From Amblyornis subalaris (lineage: Eukaryota; Chordata; Aves; Passeriformes; Ptilonorhynchidae): a stretch of 64,000 bases of DNA. This document shows positions 26,311-39,251 of the stretch, one piece after another; the first letter of the stretch is position 1; every line of letters begins with the position of its first letter. The DNA lies in the NCBI GenBank assembly GCA_018881555.1, contig JACAXG010000076.1:263147-327146 (forward strand). The letters run 5' to 3'. A model generated the notes under the pieces. That model was not told where the DNA came from, did not search any database, and saw only the letters and a program-made list of their open reading frames with translations. Position numbers and translations under genes: made by a program.

Positions 26311-27802
26311 CAGCAGTGCCCCGGGGCTGCCTGAATCATCGCAGCAGCACCATCACGGACAGTTTGCTTTGCAAAGCATTCACTGCTTAATGCCTGTCTC
26401 TGCTCCAGTTCCCACTTGGTTGAAATGACGAAACCCCGCACAACATCAGTCTGACACAGCTGCTTACTCCTGGAGAGGATTCGTTTGCTGCATTGACAAA
26501 GCTGCCAGGTATGTGGAAGGGGAAGGGCTAGGGCTGTGCTCACATGCTCCAAAAGCAGTTGAGAAACCTGAAAACACAGCACAATCTGATATAAACAAAC
26601 AAGTTCTGCATATTCTCCTTTCCCAAATATTCAGAAGTCTTAAAAGAATTGGGTGTGTAATTGAAAGTAGCCAAAGGCAGCTTTATCCTGCACTACCAGC
26701 CCTTACGCAGCCGATCACCCAAAGTTTCACTTGGCAGCTTGACAGGGTTACGCGTTCTCACATGGGTGAACAGTTCTCTAACAAAGCACTGCAGCCGGAA
26801 CAACATTGAAAACCACATTGTCTTGTTACCTGGATTGTAATTTCAACATGCTGGAAGAGAAATTTTTCTTTCTTTGCTCCAGACTTGCCACCAAGCCCCT
26901 TGCCTGAAAGAGCAGCCTTCCAGCACCAGGAGCCTATTTTCTTTGACCTCTTGTATTTCACTTGAATTTTCACTAAGAGGTAACAGGAATAATCTTTCCT
27001 GTGTAATGTCCCTTGTGCTCTCCACCACGTCCTTGGTAAGTTCCTCTGAAGACATTATTCCTAATGTCACAGGATTCCACTGGATCTTTCACAGGAAAAG
27101 ATCTGAATCAGCAGCATTTTAGAGTTTGGAAGACCATTTATCAAAAAATTTGACACTTGCAAGGGATGCAATTGTTCTGAGAAATGAGAAGCATTTCCCT
27201 GCAAACCCAAGCACTCCAGAGGATCAGCTACAGGGAACAGGGCTGGCTCCAGAACACGAGGTTGGCTTCCTTGCATGCCATGACCTGCACTCTTCTATCT
27301 TATGGGCTGGAGAGGAAAATCATTCCATGAAAAGAAAACTCAGTATGTAACAAGTTAATGAACAAACCACGAAAGAGGGGGCAAGATGAGCCTCTCACAG
27401 TTCTGCATTGAGGAAAGAGAAACTTGTCCCTTCTACCATGGCAACTCAGTAGCTCTCTTAAAAATAGTGGATTTCCCATCTTTTGAGAAAAAGTCTCACT
27501 TTTGATTACTTCATTCCATGCTAAAAATTAGGGTTTTTTTTACTGAGATACGACAAAATAAACTGAAAACTCTAAAATATGGGCAGACACTACATGATAC
27601 TAAAATCTGGCATGTTTTTCTACTAGTATCACTGTTTTCATTCAAATACCTACTATTTCTTTCCTACTTGCATAACTTAGAAATACATGAAAGCACAAGA
27701 ATGCTCCTGAGAGCTCTATCCTGGAGAAACAATATGAGGTGTTGAGCTGAGCCAGCAAGAGCAATTCTCCAGACTAAATCAATAATGAGCAATCATTTCA
27801 AT

Positions 27803-27820
27803 AAAAAAAAAAAAAAAAAA
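27803..27820. repeat. poly(A) tract
   Basis: Eighteen consecutive A, followed by an A/G-rich stretch. I see no retroposed gene body upstream of it. Confidence 0.95.
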
Positions 27821-28029
27821 GAGGGAAAAAAGAAAGGGGTAGAAGTCTCTTCACATAGTTGATCTCTGTTGTTTTGGGGGAAAAAAGATGCTTTTTTCAA
27901 TCATCACTTTTGTGAGGGACAGAAAAGTCCACCTACAATATAAATCACATTGTTTACTGAAACCCCAGCCGAGTGCAATTCTGGTTCCTCCTGCAGCAAG
28001 CTTTGACGTCGAGTGGCATTCCCAGCATG

Positions 28030-28560
28030 GAGANAAATTTATTTATTCATTAATTTAATATATTCAATAAGCCAACCAGCACACAGACTTATTCTTTACA
28101 AGTAATTAGAATGTATTACAAGCATACAAATGTGCCTAAGATTGAGAACTTGGGTTATAATCTAATGAAAATATTGTCACTGAATTAATTTCCTATGTGG
28201 TGCCAGACTCACAGAATAAAAAGTATATTGAAAGTCTTCAGAGACCTACTGTCAACAGCCCAGCACTACCTCTATTTTAAGCAGGAGAAGATTAGATTTC
28301 AAAAGTCTGTTCTTTTTCATGCATGTTCTAGTTGTTTTACAGGAATCTTCTCTACTTGAAAGCCCTCATAAAAGTTTCAGAGATTAAGAAAGTGAAGAAA
28401 TGAGTAATTTTTGCTAAAAATGTCATTAAAATTACTACTTTATAATTAATAACTTATCTATTAACTAAAATCTATTTATTTATTAGGGTTTTTTATTGTG
28501 CTATTGAGTTATTATTATCCATTAGTAATTAAAAATTAATTAGTCTTACAGAAATGGAGT
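28030..28560. promoter_or_regulatory. AT-rich block dense in TAAT/ATTA cores
   Basis: Very AT-rich sequence with repeated TTATTTATT, ATTAATTTAAT, TAATTAATAAC, TAGTAATTAAAA and TTAATTAG strings. It could be a homeodomain-bound element or simply low-complexity AT sequence. Composition alone explains part of the signal. Confidence 0.2.
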
Positions 28561-31500
28561 TTGGCTGTCAACTTACCGGGCTCAAGGCAGTTGGTCCTCC
28601 CTGGCAGTGATGAGCTGCAGTACTGGGAGCTGCGGGTTGCATCACTGCAGCAACTAAAAATGGGAGTGGGTCCGACTGTTGTGGCCATAGCTGTGGTCTC
28701 TGCCAGCACTGCAGCAGAACCTGCAGCACACAGACCCTCACGGCTGCTCAGTTCTTGTCAAAACCACTCATTTCACACTTGTCTAAGATTTTAATTTCTA
28801 AGTGTTTTGCAAACTGGCTGTTGGTGTAGCAGTGAGAAGAGGAATATTTTTAAGAATGAGACATGTGATCTCAATAATTCAACACACACAAACCCTTCGG
28901 GACCAAGCTGGGACAGACACAGACTGTTGGCTCGTGCTCTCAGGGAACAGCTGCTGGGACTCATTCATGGCCGTTGGAAGTCAGACAGGCAGATGAACCA
29001 CATCCGGGATCTTGGTTCCAATTTTCTGTTTTGATCAGCTGATACAGAAACCAGGCAGAAACAGCCGCGTTAGGGTGCACAGTTTCAGACAAGCTGCAGC
29101 CCCATGTGAAGCCACATCCCTGAAGCATCCCAGGAACTGCCAGCCTGATAGCAATCTGCTTTCCAACACACTTTTGTTTCTTTTTGCCTAGTACACAGAC
29201 CTGGGAGCTTCTCCCTCTTTAGAGCAGTGGAAAAAAAGAGGTTGAGTTATCCAGGGATAATTAATTTTTTTAGTCGGATGTATTTTGCCTGCTTCAGTAA
29301 GCAACAGGCTTCCATTGCGGTGTCCTGCACGAAAGATGGTTGCCACTGGGAGTATAATTACCTGGTTTCTCCTCTCAGTACTAAAACAAAAGGTTTCCGC
29401 ATAGTGCTGAAGTGTAAAGAAAGATCAAGGGAATGCTCAGGGTTCCCTGAGAGCACTTCAGTGCAAGGTCTTATCAGCGGCTCCTTATCGCCACTAATCT
29501 GACAACACAGGTGTGATGGGATGCCCCAAATGGGACGGATCTCTGGTAATCTGATCAGGAGTAACTCATTGTGTGCTGCTGGACAGCGGTTTACTTGTTA
29601 CCAGTTGAACAAAGGAACAAATTAAGCCCATCTGAGCGGTGCTGGTACCCGGAGGGGTGTGGTGGGGAGATCTTGGCTGTCTGTGGGTGTGCAGTTCCCA
29701 ACCATTGCACAACACTACTGACATGTGCTCCCTGGGGTGGGGGAGAGGGCATGTAATTACAGCATGGGTGTTCAGAAGGAAAAGGCATTTCATATCCCAT
29801 GTTCCTCATTTTAATAATATAGGTGCTCATTGTGAAACACCATCCTTAGAAAAGTACTAACTCTGTGACCCTCATTCTTGCTGCAGAGGCCGAGCTGGAG
29901 TGGCAGCCTGCGCCTTCCCACTGCTCTGGGGAAAGCTCCCTGTCCTGCCTGATGGACAGGGCTTGTCCCCAGGGTTGGGTCAGAGAAGTTCACGGCTGAA
30001 GGGGTCAATGTCTGGCTAGAGCAGGGTCTGGCCTGGTCACAAAGGGTCACAAGGCAGAGAGGTGCTCTCCCCAAGCTCAACCCAAAATGCCATGTACAGA
30101 GGCGGACATCAATGCACTCTCAGTTCTGTTCCTGTGCGGACCAGGTCTCTGTCACCTTCCTCACTTTAACTCCCACAGGGTCCTGCATGAGCTCCCTCGG
30201 CCCCACCACCTGAGAGGAGGAGGCAGCATGCCAAAACATTGTCTTGAACACTGAAATGAAGCAGCAGAAGAGCTAAAAATAATTTTGGGAAGAACTGTGT
30301 TGAGCTCCAAATGAGGTTGATTGTTTATTCAGGAAACAGTATTTCAGGTAGAAAGCTGTAAGAAACCCTTCAGTGCCCCACCCTTTTCTACAGTAATTTG
30401 AATGGAAAAATGACTCGACTTGAATTCTACCTAAGCCTGTTTAGAAGTAAAAGATCACAGCAGATGGAAAGATTTCTTTGGAAGTGGAAGAACACACAAG
30501 CACATGACAATGACAAAAATCTGTGTTGCTGATGGATGACATGGGGGGTTTGAGCCAGATTCCTGTGCTCTGTGTACAGCTTTAGCCTGTCCCTCCTGTC
30601 AGCTGCTAAGGGCTTGCCATAAAAACATTGTTTTTATCTGCCTGCCTTAGAGAATCCTTTTTGCTTTGGACGTCATCTGACCATGCCAGGGTCTGATCAA
30701 ACCCTCATTACCTGCTGCTTATAGGAACTGAATCTGTCCTAACTGCCAGTCAATCAGCAGGCACAAGGGAGAGTAGGAAGATTTTGGAGTGAGCAGATGT
30801 CATGTTAGATCCCTGCACGGTTCCTTGTGGATGCATCATCCCATAGGCATACAAAAATGTCACTTCACTCCCTCTTGTTGGCTAAAGATGAGAGAATGTG
30901 ATGCCCTCTTGCTAACTAAAGGTCAAGACACTGTTAGTGTAGATCCAGAGAGTAAAGAGCAAAAGTGTAAATCCAGATGGCAAAGACTCTATCAACATTC
31001 AATGCAGTGAAATGCGCATTGCCCTAGTTCATGTCGTGCTTTACATAATTCTCCACTTTTATTTTCATTGCTCTGCAGTTTGGGGTGCAGCTTTGGTTAT
31101 GTCCAACACTGGGTCTTGCTCACCAGGTAATATTCCAAGAGCCTGTGATTGACATGCTGAGCTGTCTATGACAAGAGCATCTGACCCTGGCCATGGCTGG
31201 TGAGAACCCTCAGGCCTGCGCAAGGAGCTGCAGGCCAAGGAGATGGAGATGTGCAGAGCATTTCTGAATTTAAGGTTTTCACATGTACAACTGATGCCAT
31301 GCTACCACTTTATTTGAGCTATTCATATTTAGTTCCCAAAGTATGAGAAAAACCGGCTTAAGACTGCAAATGGCTGTGGCTTTGACAAATACTGCAGGCC
31401 AAATTCATTAGTGAGCTTTCAGAGAGTATTGTTCTGTTTTCCCATCATAAGTAAACAAAGAAATAGCATTGTCTATCACCTCATTTCAGAATGTACCTGC

Positions 31501-33628
31501 TGGTTCTGGGGCTAATTACCATATTCCTTCTGTGATGGAAAATAGCCCTACAGCATCTTAACTGTGAAATTTGGTTTTCAGGAAAGAACGGTTTTCTGAG
31601 GACGTAAAAATGTGTTTCATTCTTACTGAGTAATTGGTTTATATTTGAATATAAATAAAAGAGAAGGAAGTATGCTATCTATTTCATAGCATTTGATGTA
31701 CAATCATTTATACAGTGGGGCCATGCTCATAATGTTTCTTTTATGTTATTAAAAATACTGAAAAAATAGTAGACATTCGTTAGTTACACCATTTCCAAGT
31801 GCACAGAAGGATGAACAAATGTGTTTTCATTATAAGAGGTAATAATAATTAAGAGTGACAGAACCTTATCCTCAGGATCTGCCTCCCAGCAGCAGTTTGG
31901 CTGATAAAAAACCAGAAGTTAAGATAAGGCAGCAATTATTAAGACAAATCTTTTGAAGGGCTGTTTGAACTCCTGTGTCCAGCAGATAATCTGATTTTAC
32001 AAGGTGCTCCAAGGCGGGGGAGGCTGCATGGGAAGCAGTACCCAGGTGCAGGCCTTTAGCCCCTTGCACCGGCATTTTTACCTCTAGCCATTTCCCTGCT
32101 CTTTTCTTCTTTTGTTTGCTACAGCTGTGGCACATAAATCAGTCTCCATTCTGTCTCACTGACACCAAAGAGAAACACACCACAAACAATGCACAACACC
32201 AAGCCCCAAATGTATTAATCAACTCCTTTTTCCTCCTTTTTTTGTGATCTCTTTCACCTATTTTTTTGGGCAGATTCAAAAATGGCTACAGGCATCTCTA
32301 ATTCTTCCTTCATAAATATTAGATGCGCATGGAGCATGAATATTTGAGTAGCTAATTCTGACTTAGGTGAAACTGATTGCTAATGGCAATTCATTTTTCC
32401 TCAATGACATTCCACCAATAACCAGCACGAGTGGGACAGGAAGATGCAGTTTGGAGCTGGAAAGCAAAAGGGAATGAAAGTGCCGACTAGGAGCAAAGAT
32501 GCTTTATTGATCTGGCCCTCAGGTGGGACTTGGGTCTGTGCCTCCTCCCTTACCTCGGGGAGCGTTTGAGCAGGGAGACCTGTGCTCCGCAGTTACATGT
32601 GGGTCTTTAATAACTAAATGGGGAAAAAGTTTGAAACTGATTTTTATGTCACTGAGCTACCACCTCTCGATGTGTTGTGCCCTTTGTGGTGTCACCTACG
32701 CGATGTGCAAACTGCAGTGGGAGAGACTCAGCAAGTCCCAGCACCATTCTCTCGGGACACACCATGTTCTCGCTGCTGGGCAAGGGCTGGAGGGGCTGTG
32801 GAATGGCCTGTTTCTCAAGGTAGGTGAACCCACCTTGCTGCACAAGGGCTGTAGGGATGTGCTGAAATGGCATGGGGAGGGTGGAAACAGAGCTATCACA
32901 TTTGGTGATACTAGGTTATCTGTAAAAGTGTGTGCTTTGATTTTTATAAAAAATAGAAATTATGACTTTATGCCCCAGGCACAGAAAAGAAATATGGTGT
33001 TTCTGGACTTAGGGAATGGCAATGAGTAATCACATGTGACCAGACCAAACCTCAGCTGAAGTTCATGTTCATGTTTACATGGCCCAAGAGACACCATCAG
33101 GTATCTATCACTTTATATTGGTCTCGGACTTGCCATTACTGGATGGATACTTTATAATCCATTGCTAGTACTTACATACATTTGTCTGCTTGAGAATGCG
33201 GCTGCTCTTGCATGCGCTCTGCACAGGGAAGATCCCACTGAGTCCCTGAAATCACCATGGCGCAGCTCCTCTGCCAGGGCTGGATGTTTGGGTTTGCTCC
33301 CTGTGTCTGGCCAGCCAGCCAGAGCAGTCGTGATGTGTAACAATCTGTTCCCATCCCTACAGAATAGCTCTCAACCTGGAGAGGCCAAAGACCAGTGCAA
33401 AAGGAGCCTCTGCCATCACCTTGCTGTCTTCCTCCACCAGGCAGCCTGGGCTCCAGTTCCACAACACTAAAACCATCGAGGTAGTGCTCAGCCATACTTG
33501 TCCCTGGGTTCTCCCACCTATGAGAACACTGGAGCCAGCCCCAAGACACAGAGAACACATTCTCAGTCTGCGAAAGCAAAGAAAGAACTGCACACTGAGA
33601 GAAAATCCTGCTTAGTTTACAGGTTGCT

Positions 33629-33634
33629 TTTATT
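33629..33634 (-). terminator. candidate distal poly(A) signal AATAAA
   Basis: The plus strand reads TTTATT here, so the minus strand carries AATAAA within TGTAAATAAAAGC. Minus-strand sequence just downstream (33600-33530) contains TTTTCTCTCAGTGTG and later TGTGTTCTCTGTG, resembling a GU-rich downstream element. It would end a roughly 5.8 kb LMX1B 3' UTR. There is no transcript evidence. Confidence 0.35.
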
Positions 33635-33693
33635 TACAAATATACTGAATTGTAATCTCTCTCTTTTTTTCCTCTTTCTGTTTTTGTTTAGAC

Positions 33694-33728
33694 TGTGTGT
33701 GTGTGTGTGCATGCATGTGCACATGCAC
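33694..33728. repeat. (TG)n tract with ATGTGCACAT palindromic tail
   Basis: About eight TG units run into GCATGCATG and ATGTGCACATGCACATG, an alternating purine-pyrimidine tract with embedded palindromes. It lies about 60 bases from the distal candidate poly(A) signal. Confidence 0.85.
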
Positions 33729-35399
33729 ATGGGAAGTAACATGATGCATGAGAAACTCATGGATCTTAGCTGCCAGCAATGGTGGCAGGAAAAAAACTGC
33801 AGTGAAATGAAATTTAAAAACACTAATAAATAATTTAATAATGACAAATAATTAAATTAAAAAAAATTCCAATCTACATACATTATGGTGGTTTGTTTCC
33901 AACACAGAGGGAAAGGAGCAGCGAATCTACAGTGAAAAGAGCTGGTTAAGTATGAGAGAGCACAGCCATATTTTTTACAAGTTAAACAAATTATAACAGA
34001 CAGCTACAAAATACTACATTTTGATAACATAAATACAGAATATATAAATATACAAGTAATACAGCCATACACAGCTAAAAAATAGGGTGTTCACTTAAAA
34101 ACAGAGTTCCCAATGCAAAGTATCTACAGCCCCTTCACAGCTGCTGCTGAGCAGAACCAGGGTGCACTGAGCCAAGGTGGTCCAGACTGCAGCCACCAGG
34201 AGGGAAATGGCCGTCAGTGTAGTCAGATTGGCCTCAGAGAAGCAAGACTGTGCTGAAAGCCCACCAAAGCCAAAAGACTTCAGGCAAGCATATGCCCAAG
34301 CATGTCCCTAACCAAGGAGCACAAGCGCCTGAAGCCCTGGCCACACGGCTGCCCTGTGCCCCCACGCCATTGAATGGGGGCTGTGGAGGGACCTGCATGC
34401 ACAGGGAGCAGCTGCTGGTCAGAAATTCGTGTGGAGATTTGGGCATGGGGTTGTGTAAAGCACAATCCAAAGCACTGAGACTCTGGGTACTGTGGCTCCA
34501 GCTCCCGCAGCCATGTGCTTCAGCAGCCTCTCTGTCCTTTCACTGCTGTGACCAAGCTCCAGCTTGTGAGAACCCTTCCCTTCCTCATGATTCTGCTGTT
34601 CGTTTCTAGTGACCTTCAGGGAGAACCAGAGTTCTTATGCCGGGGTTCATGGAGGTGCTCTTGTACACCCAGCAGTATCCCAGCAGCATCCCAGAGCCAG
34701 GTTCCCTGGGGTACCTGGGGCATTGGCTTGGGATATACTTCTGACCCTTAAGGAAACTGGAAGGGAGTCCTGAGCACAGTAGGAAGAGGTAAGTGGGTTC
34801 ACATCATCTCTGGAAGGTTTGCTGGCAGGAAGGACCTTCCCCATGCCACGATGCACAGTGAGGTGGCTGAGCAATGACCGTTCAAAGGACATGGTGATGT
34901 TCATCTGGCTTCTGCAGAGCGGGTCTGAAAAATCCACCCAGCAGCTGCTTTGTGACTAACATAAGCCACATCTCAGGCACTGTTAGCTGCAACTGGGCCA
35001 AGTGATCTGGATGTTTTTGATGGCAGAGTTTAAAGAAGAAAAGGAGATCAAAATGCCCAGGATGATGATTCAATGTAAGTGATTGCAACCACCACCATTT
35101 ATTTACAGCAACATAATTGTCTTCACTATTGTGACTGTGAAACGTTTGCCACCAGCCCCAGGGTTTGCCTCACAGTGCAGTGACGGGGGGTCTGAGAAGA
35201 GCAGCGCACGGCAGGAGCCATACCCTCAGCAGCCAGCCACGCCCGTCTCAGAGTCCGGCTGGGACCCGGACGAGGCAGCTCAGTAACCTCCTGGATGCTG
35301 GGAATTCTCTGTTTGCCACCATCACAGACCTGCAGCTGCACAATTACGACCTCTGAGCTGATACCCAGCATATTCATTCTGATCTCACAATCACCTTTT

Positions 35400-35700
35400 T
35401 TATACATTATTGAGCAAACACTGAAACCTAATCAATCACCTTTTACTTAATTGCATCTTGTCACCACTTTAGCTGCACACGTATTCCTTGATTAGCCAAA
35501 ACAATATGATGGAAAAGCCATGAACAGCTCACTTGATGCATTTGTATTAGAGAGGGGTTAATTTCCTAGGGAAAATGATCACTGTAAGGTGCATGTAATA
35601 AACTGCTGTCATGACCTCTAGCCTTTGAGCTCCCATATGTGCAATCATTTTTTGTGGTTTCCGTGGAAGTGCCAGATGCTAAGAATTTTTGGCAAGAGTT
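35400..35700. promoter_or_regulatory. candidate conserved element (3' UTR or flank)
   Basis: A repeat-free block with AATCAATCACC, ACTTAATTGCATC, GATTAGCC, AAAACAATATG and GGGGTTAATTTCC motifs. It contains AATCACCTTTTACTT at 35434, which recurs in LMX1B intron 3. If the long 3' UTR is real this block is transcribed. Otherwise it is a downstream flank element. Confidence 0.3.
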
Positions 35701-36973
35701 TATCAATTTGATTCAATGTAACATATTCCTGTGATATGGCCCATTAAACATTTTACTTTCACCTGACTGGGGACATTCCCTTGACAATAGAAGAGTAAAG
35801 CAGAAATCAAAAAGGTCAGAGGTTGCTGTATAATCTTTTACTGCAAGGTCCCAGGTTAAAACCACAATGATCACACTCCAGTAGGGTAATTTATTCCACA
35901 AAAAGAAAGTGACATTTATTTTGCTTTAATGAACTTCGGCCTTTGCCAGCTCTAGCAGACCCATTGGAAATCCTTGGCTATGCATTCCTTCCCTGGACCA
36001 GCAGCAGTCCACCATGGCATGGAAAACATTACACATGCCAAGGGCCTGAATGTGTGCATGTACGTGGCTCCAAAGGTGGCAGAACATGGGGCAACAAACA
36101 GCTAAGGCATCATCATACAACACACCAAGGGCAAGGAGATAGTACGTACAAGCATGAAAAAAAAAAAGGTGGCAGACATCCAAAAAAATCAGCAAAAGCT
36201 TATGGTTACTTCAGCTATAAAAAGGGATATCTGATTTTTTCCTTGGAGATGGACTATTTTTCAACATCCATTCCAGATGCAGAGGTAGAGTTGGGACAAG
36301 GCAGGTCTCCAAACTGTAGGTCACATTATAGTTCTCATGTAAGTCCCTGTAAACACCAAAAATGCCATTTTGATTCTGCCAGTAATGAGATATGAGGCAA
36401 GGCTGTGCCTGTGTGAGGAGTCTATAAACTGGTACATCTGAGAGGCTTTTCCATGACTGTAAAGTAGCACAGCAGAGGGGAGAGGAGGGAAACGATGAAT
36501 CCATCTAGAGTGGTGGTGACAAATGACAAATGTTTACATGTGCCATATGAAACCTGCTTGCCTTCTGCCCTGCAAGCAGTGAGGATCACCTGAGTTCTTT
36601 ATAGATGCTTGCTATTATGCAGAGAGAAAGGAAATTGTTATTTATTTTGCTACACAAAGAAAGGGAAAAATACTTGAATGGAATGGGTAACAAAAGAAAA
36701 TCCTTTCCATTTCAAAATATATCCAGGGGCTCACAACCCTCAACTGAAATCACATCCCTGCCAGAAAGCCCAGAATGGACACTAGGCAAAGCATATGGAC
36801 ACAACACACCCACCTCCCCGGGGATTGCAGCAATGGGAACCTGCACAGACAGGGACAGATATGTCCCTTGGCACCCTTGCAGAGCCACCAGTCCCTTCCC
36901 TGACCAAGGCTGTGTGCAGCAGACAGTGGGTCTGCACCTCAAGCAGAGGGAGGGCTGGCCCTGGACTGCAATC

Positions 36974-37212
36974 TGCCACACACAGACTGCCACAGTCTGC
37001 CACACACCCCTGCCACACACAGACACACAGAGATACAGAGACACAGAGACACACAGACACACAGACACACACAGACACACACACACAGATACACACACAC
37101 ACACACACACACAGACACAGACGCACACACAGAGACACACACACACAGACGCACACACAGACAAACACGCACAGACATACACCCACACAGAGACACACAC
37201 AGAGATACAGAG

Positions 37213-37243
<31 letters not shown>

Positions 37244-37440
37244 GACACAGAAACACACACAGACACACACCCACACAGAGACACACACAGACACACACAT
37301 GCACACAGATGCAAACACACATGCACACAGATGCACACACACATGCACAGGCACACACACATGCACACAGACACACGCACACACACATGCCCAGACACAC
37401 ACATGCACAGACACACACAGACACAGACAGCCTCCTCCAT
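36974..37440. repeat. CA-rich compound microsatellite/minisatellite array
   Basis: The plus strand is an imperfect array of ACAC, ACACAGAC and ACAGAGAC units, becoming ACACATGCAC-rich after about 37290. From 36974 to 37016 it is preceded by looser CTGCCACAC units. Because the array avoids stop codons it keeps long frames open on both strands, up to 389 codons on the plus strand (36605-37774), giving low-complexity His/Thr or Cys/Val chains. These are not genes. On the LMX1B sense strand the array is TG/TCTG-rich. Confidence 0.95.
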
Positions 37441-38931
37441 GGTGCTTTCGTTGTCTCTGGGTCTCTGGAGTAAGAACCCATGTGCTTATCCTGCAGATAA
37501 AACTTTGCTTTCTCAAGAAACCTCCAACACATTCAGTCCACATTTCCATGCCGGGGGAAAATATATTTTTTCCCTTGGACCCATCATCCTATCCTTCCCA
37601 CCCATGCCTCCAGGACACCAGGAGGGCCTGTCTCCATCAACTGATATGGGGCTTCCAGCAGGATCCCCCAAGGCTGAGGCCGCAGTCCCCCCAGCAGGGC
37701 TGCTCCCTCCCCAGGTGCTAAGGCTGCAGGGGTCCCCCTCCATGGGAGACCCACGCTCCCACAGAAGGTGCTGAGCCCCACAGGGACACTGTGGTGCTGG
37801 CCTGGTACCAGTCCTCAGCCTGGAGGAGTTAGATTAACCAAAGCTTTGGACTTGTTTTTCAGCTATTATGGTCAATATATTAAAGGTATTTATTTAAGAA
37901 AGTGCCTATCCTGCCAATCTTTCCCCATGAGCCCTATTTTGAACACACCCTATAATTACTGATATTACCCTGGCAAATTTTCCCCATGAAGTTTTCTCCA
38001 CTGAGAGCCATGACTGTACTTGTCTGCCTCTCCACATTATAATTATCACCAGGCAATATTTATAGCTATACTATAATTATTTATGATATTTTATGCTCTA
38101 CAAAAATCTATATGACATATGCTCAAACTTCAACATCAGAGACAATCAGACTTCAGCTGGGACATCCCCTTCCACCGGTGTACCTGTTCTTCCAGCACCT
38201 GCACCAGCCGGCTGGAGCCATAGCCAGGAGTCCCAGCAGTGGGAGGTTTGCAGGACTTGGTAAAACTTCAGCTCAACATACCTGAACTTCCCATCGTAAT
38301 TTCTTTCATAGTTTCCTGTCCCTGGTTGGTGCACATTTCAGGACTTCTGGTGTTTCAGGCTAGAACTGTGTATCCCTGATTCTTGCTGAGGCAAGGTAAC
38401 TAAAGGAGTGCTTAATTATTTCAGATGGACAATAGAGAACAGCACATTTATGCCTCATGCAAAACAAATAAATAGAACAGAACGAACAACACTTTTTTGC
38501 CAGTCATGGTCTAGACTTGAAATTTGGCACTGCTATACTTACAAACAAATGTAAATGTTTTAATCTCACACTTCAAAAAAAAAATATTAAATAAATCTGT
38601 CTTGTAAGCACCTTTAGTTTTAATTATTTAAGATCAATACTAACCTAAATGCCTCCGCCCCTAACATGCATCTCCTCTCCAGGATCATAGACCTTTCTTA
38701 TTCTGAAATCACTGGCTTTCTTCACAAAAACTGTTCACGAGTTTCCTCAGTATCATACGCACAAGGGCTATAAACTAATGAGCAGATCTAGGTTATGTAG
38801 AAAAAGTGTAGAAATGAAACAAATGTTGAACGTCACATTTACATTAGCTTCTCACAGTTCAAATGGCAATTTATCCACAACATAGTATGAATCATGCAGT
38901 AAGAAAAGGGAGGAATCTCCAGTTTCTTTGA

Positions 38932-38937
38932 TTTATT
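38932..38937 (-). terminator. candidate proximal poly(A) signal AATAAA
   Basis: The plus strand reads TTTATT at 38932-38937, so the minus strand has AATAAA 467 bases after the LMX1B stop codon. It would give a short 3' UTR isoform. The sequence just downstream on the minus strand is not notably GU-rich, so this is a weaker candidate than the distal one. Confidence 0.25.
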
Positions 38938-38973
38938 TGTCATATGGTTGACTGATGTCAGTATCAGTGGCTT

Positions 38974-38988
38974 AAAAAAAAAAAAAAA
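38974..38988. repeat. poly(A) tract
   Basis: Fifteen consecutive A on the plus strand, followed by purine-rich AAAGAAAGGAGGAG. In the LMX1B transcript this would be a pyrimidine tract just upstream of the proximal poly(A) signal. Confidence 0.95.
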
Positions 38989-39195
38989 GTTTAGACATCC
39001 AAAAGAAAGGAGGAGAGAAAGGAGGAAAAGGTCTAGCTTTCCACAAAATCCATTTTCTTTAGGATGATGAGCTCAAACCAAACCAGATCAAAGGCTGAGG
39101 ACGAGCAGGTTCTTCTGTTCCTTCCATGCTTGTCTCGTGGTCTGGCGCAAGCTGGGAATCAAGGGTATGGGGCGGGTGGATGTGTTTTGTTTCTC

Positions 39196-39251
39196 TATAT
39201 ATGTATGTATGTAGGTAGGTATTAAAATATATATACATACATACACATATA
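39196..39251 (-). repeat. inverted repeat (TATG/CATA hairpin) in candidate 3' UTR
   Basis: Arms at 39196-39213 and 39234-39251 are reverse complements at 17 of 18 positions, separated by a 20-base loop. The arms consist of TATATATG/TATG units. In an LMX1B transcript the hairpin would begin about 155 bases after the stop codon. Confidence 0.85.

Larger units (their letters stand above)
11643..33609. other. gene-free flanking sequence between CR1 and candidate LMX1B 3' end
   Basis: Twenty-two kilobases with no recognisable coding exon. Several frames exceed 100 codons (13462-13974, 21377-21871, 22047-21616, 26307-25912, 32523-33029), but their translations are Cys/Ser/Leu-rich, lack domains and overlap open frames in other phases. 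Blocks rich in TAAT/ATTA core sites at 11800-12420, 16860-17060 and 28030-28560 are listed as candidate regulatory elements. Isolated ambiguous bases are at 13657, 17216, 22819 and 28034. Confidence 0.7.

Noticed and set aside
32523..33029. 168-codon plus-strand frame
   Set aside because: No domain, no splice-supported context and no resemblance to a known protein. Its length is within chance for this composition.
37017..37440. Regular repeat array as a CRISPR-like structure
   Set aside because: The units are simple CA dinucleotide derivatives without distinct spacers, in a vertebrate nuclear genome.
36605..37774. Longest plus-strand frame (389 codons) with long minus-strand counterparts of 197-255 codons
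   Set aside because: It is open only because the CA-rich array lacks stops in all phases. The translation is low-complexity His/Thr or Cys/Val repeats with unrelated ends.
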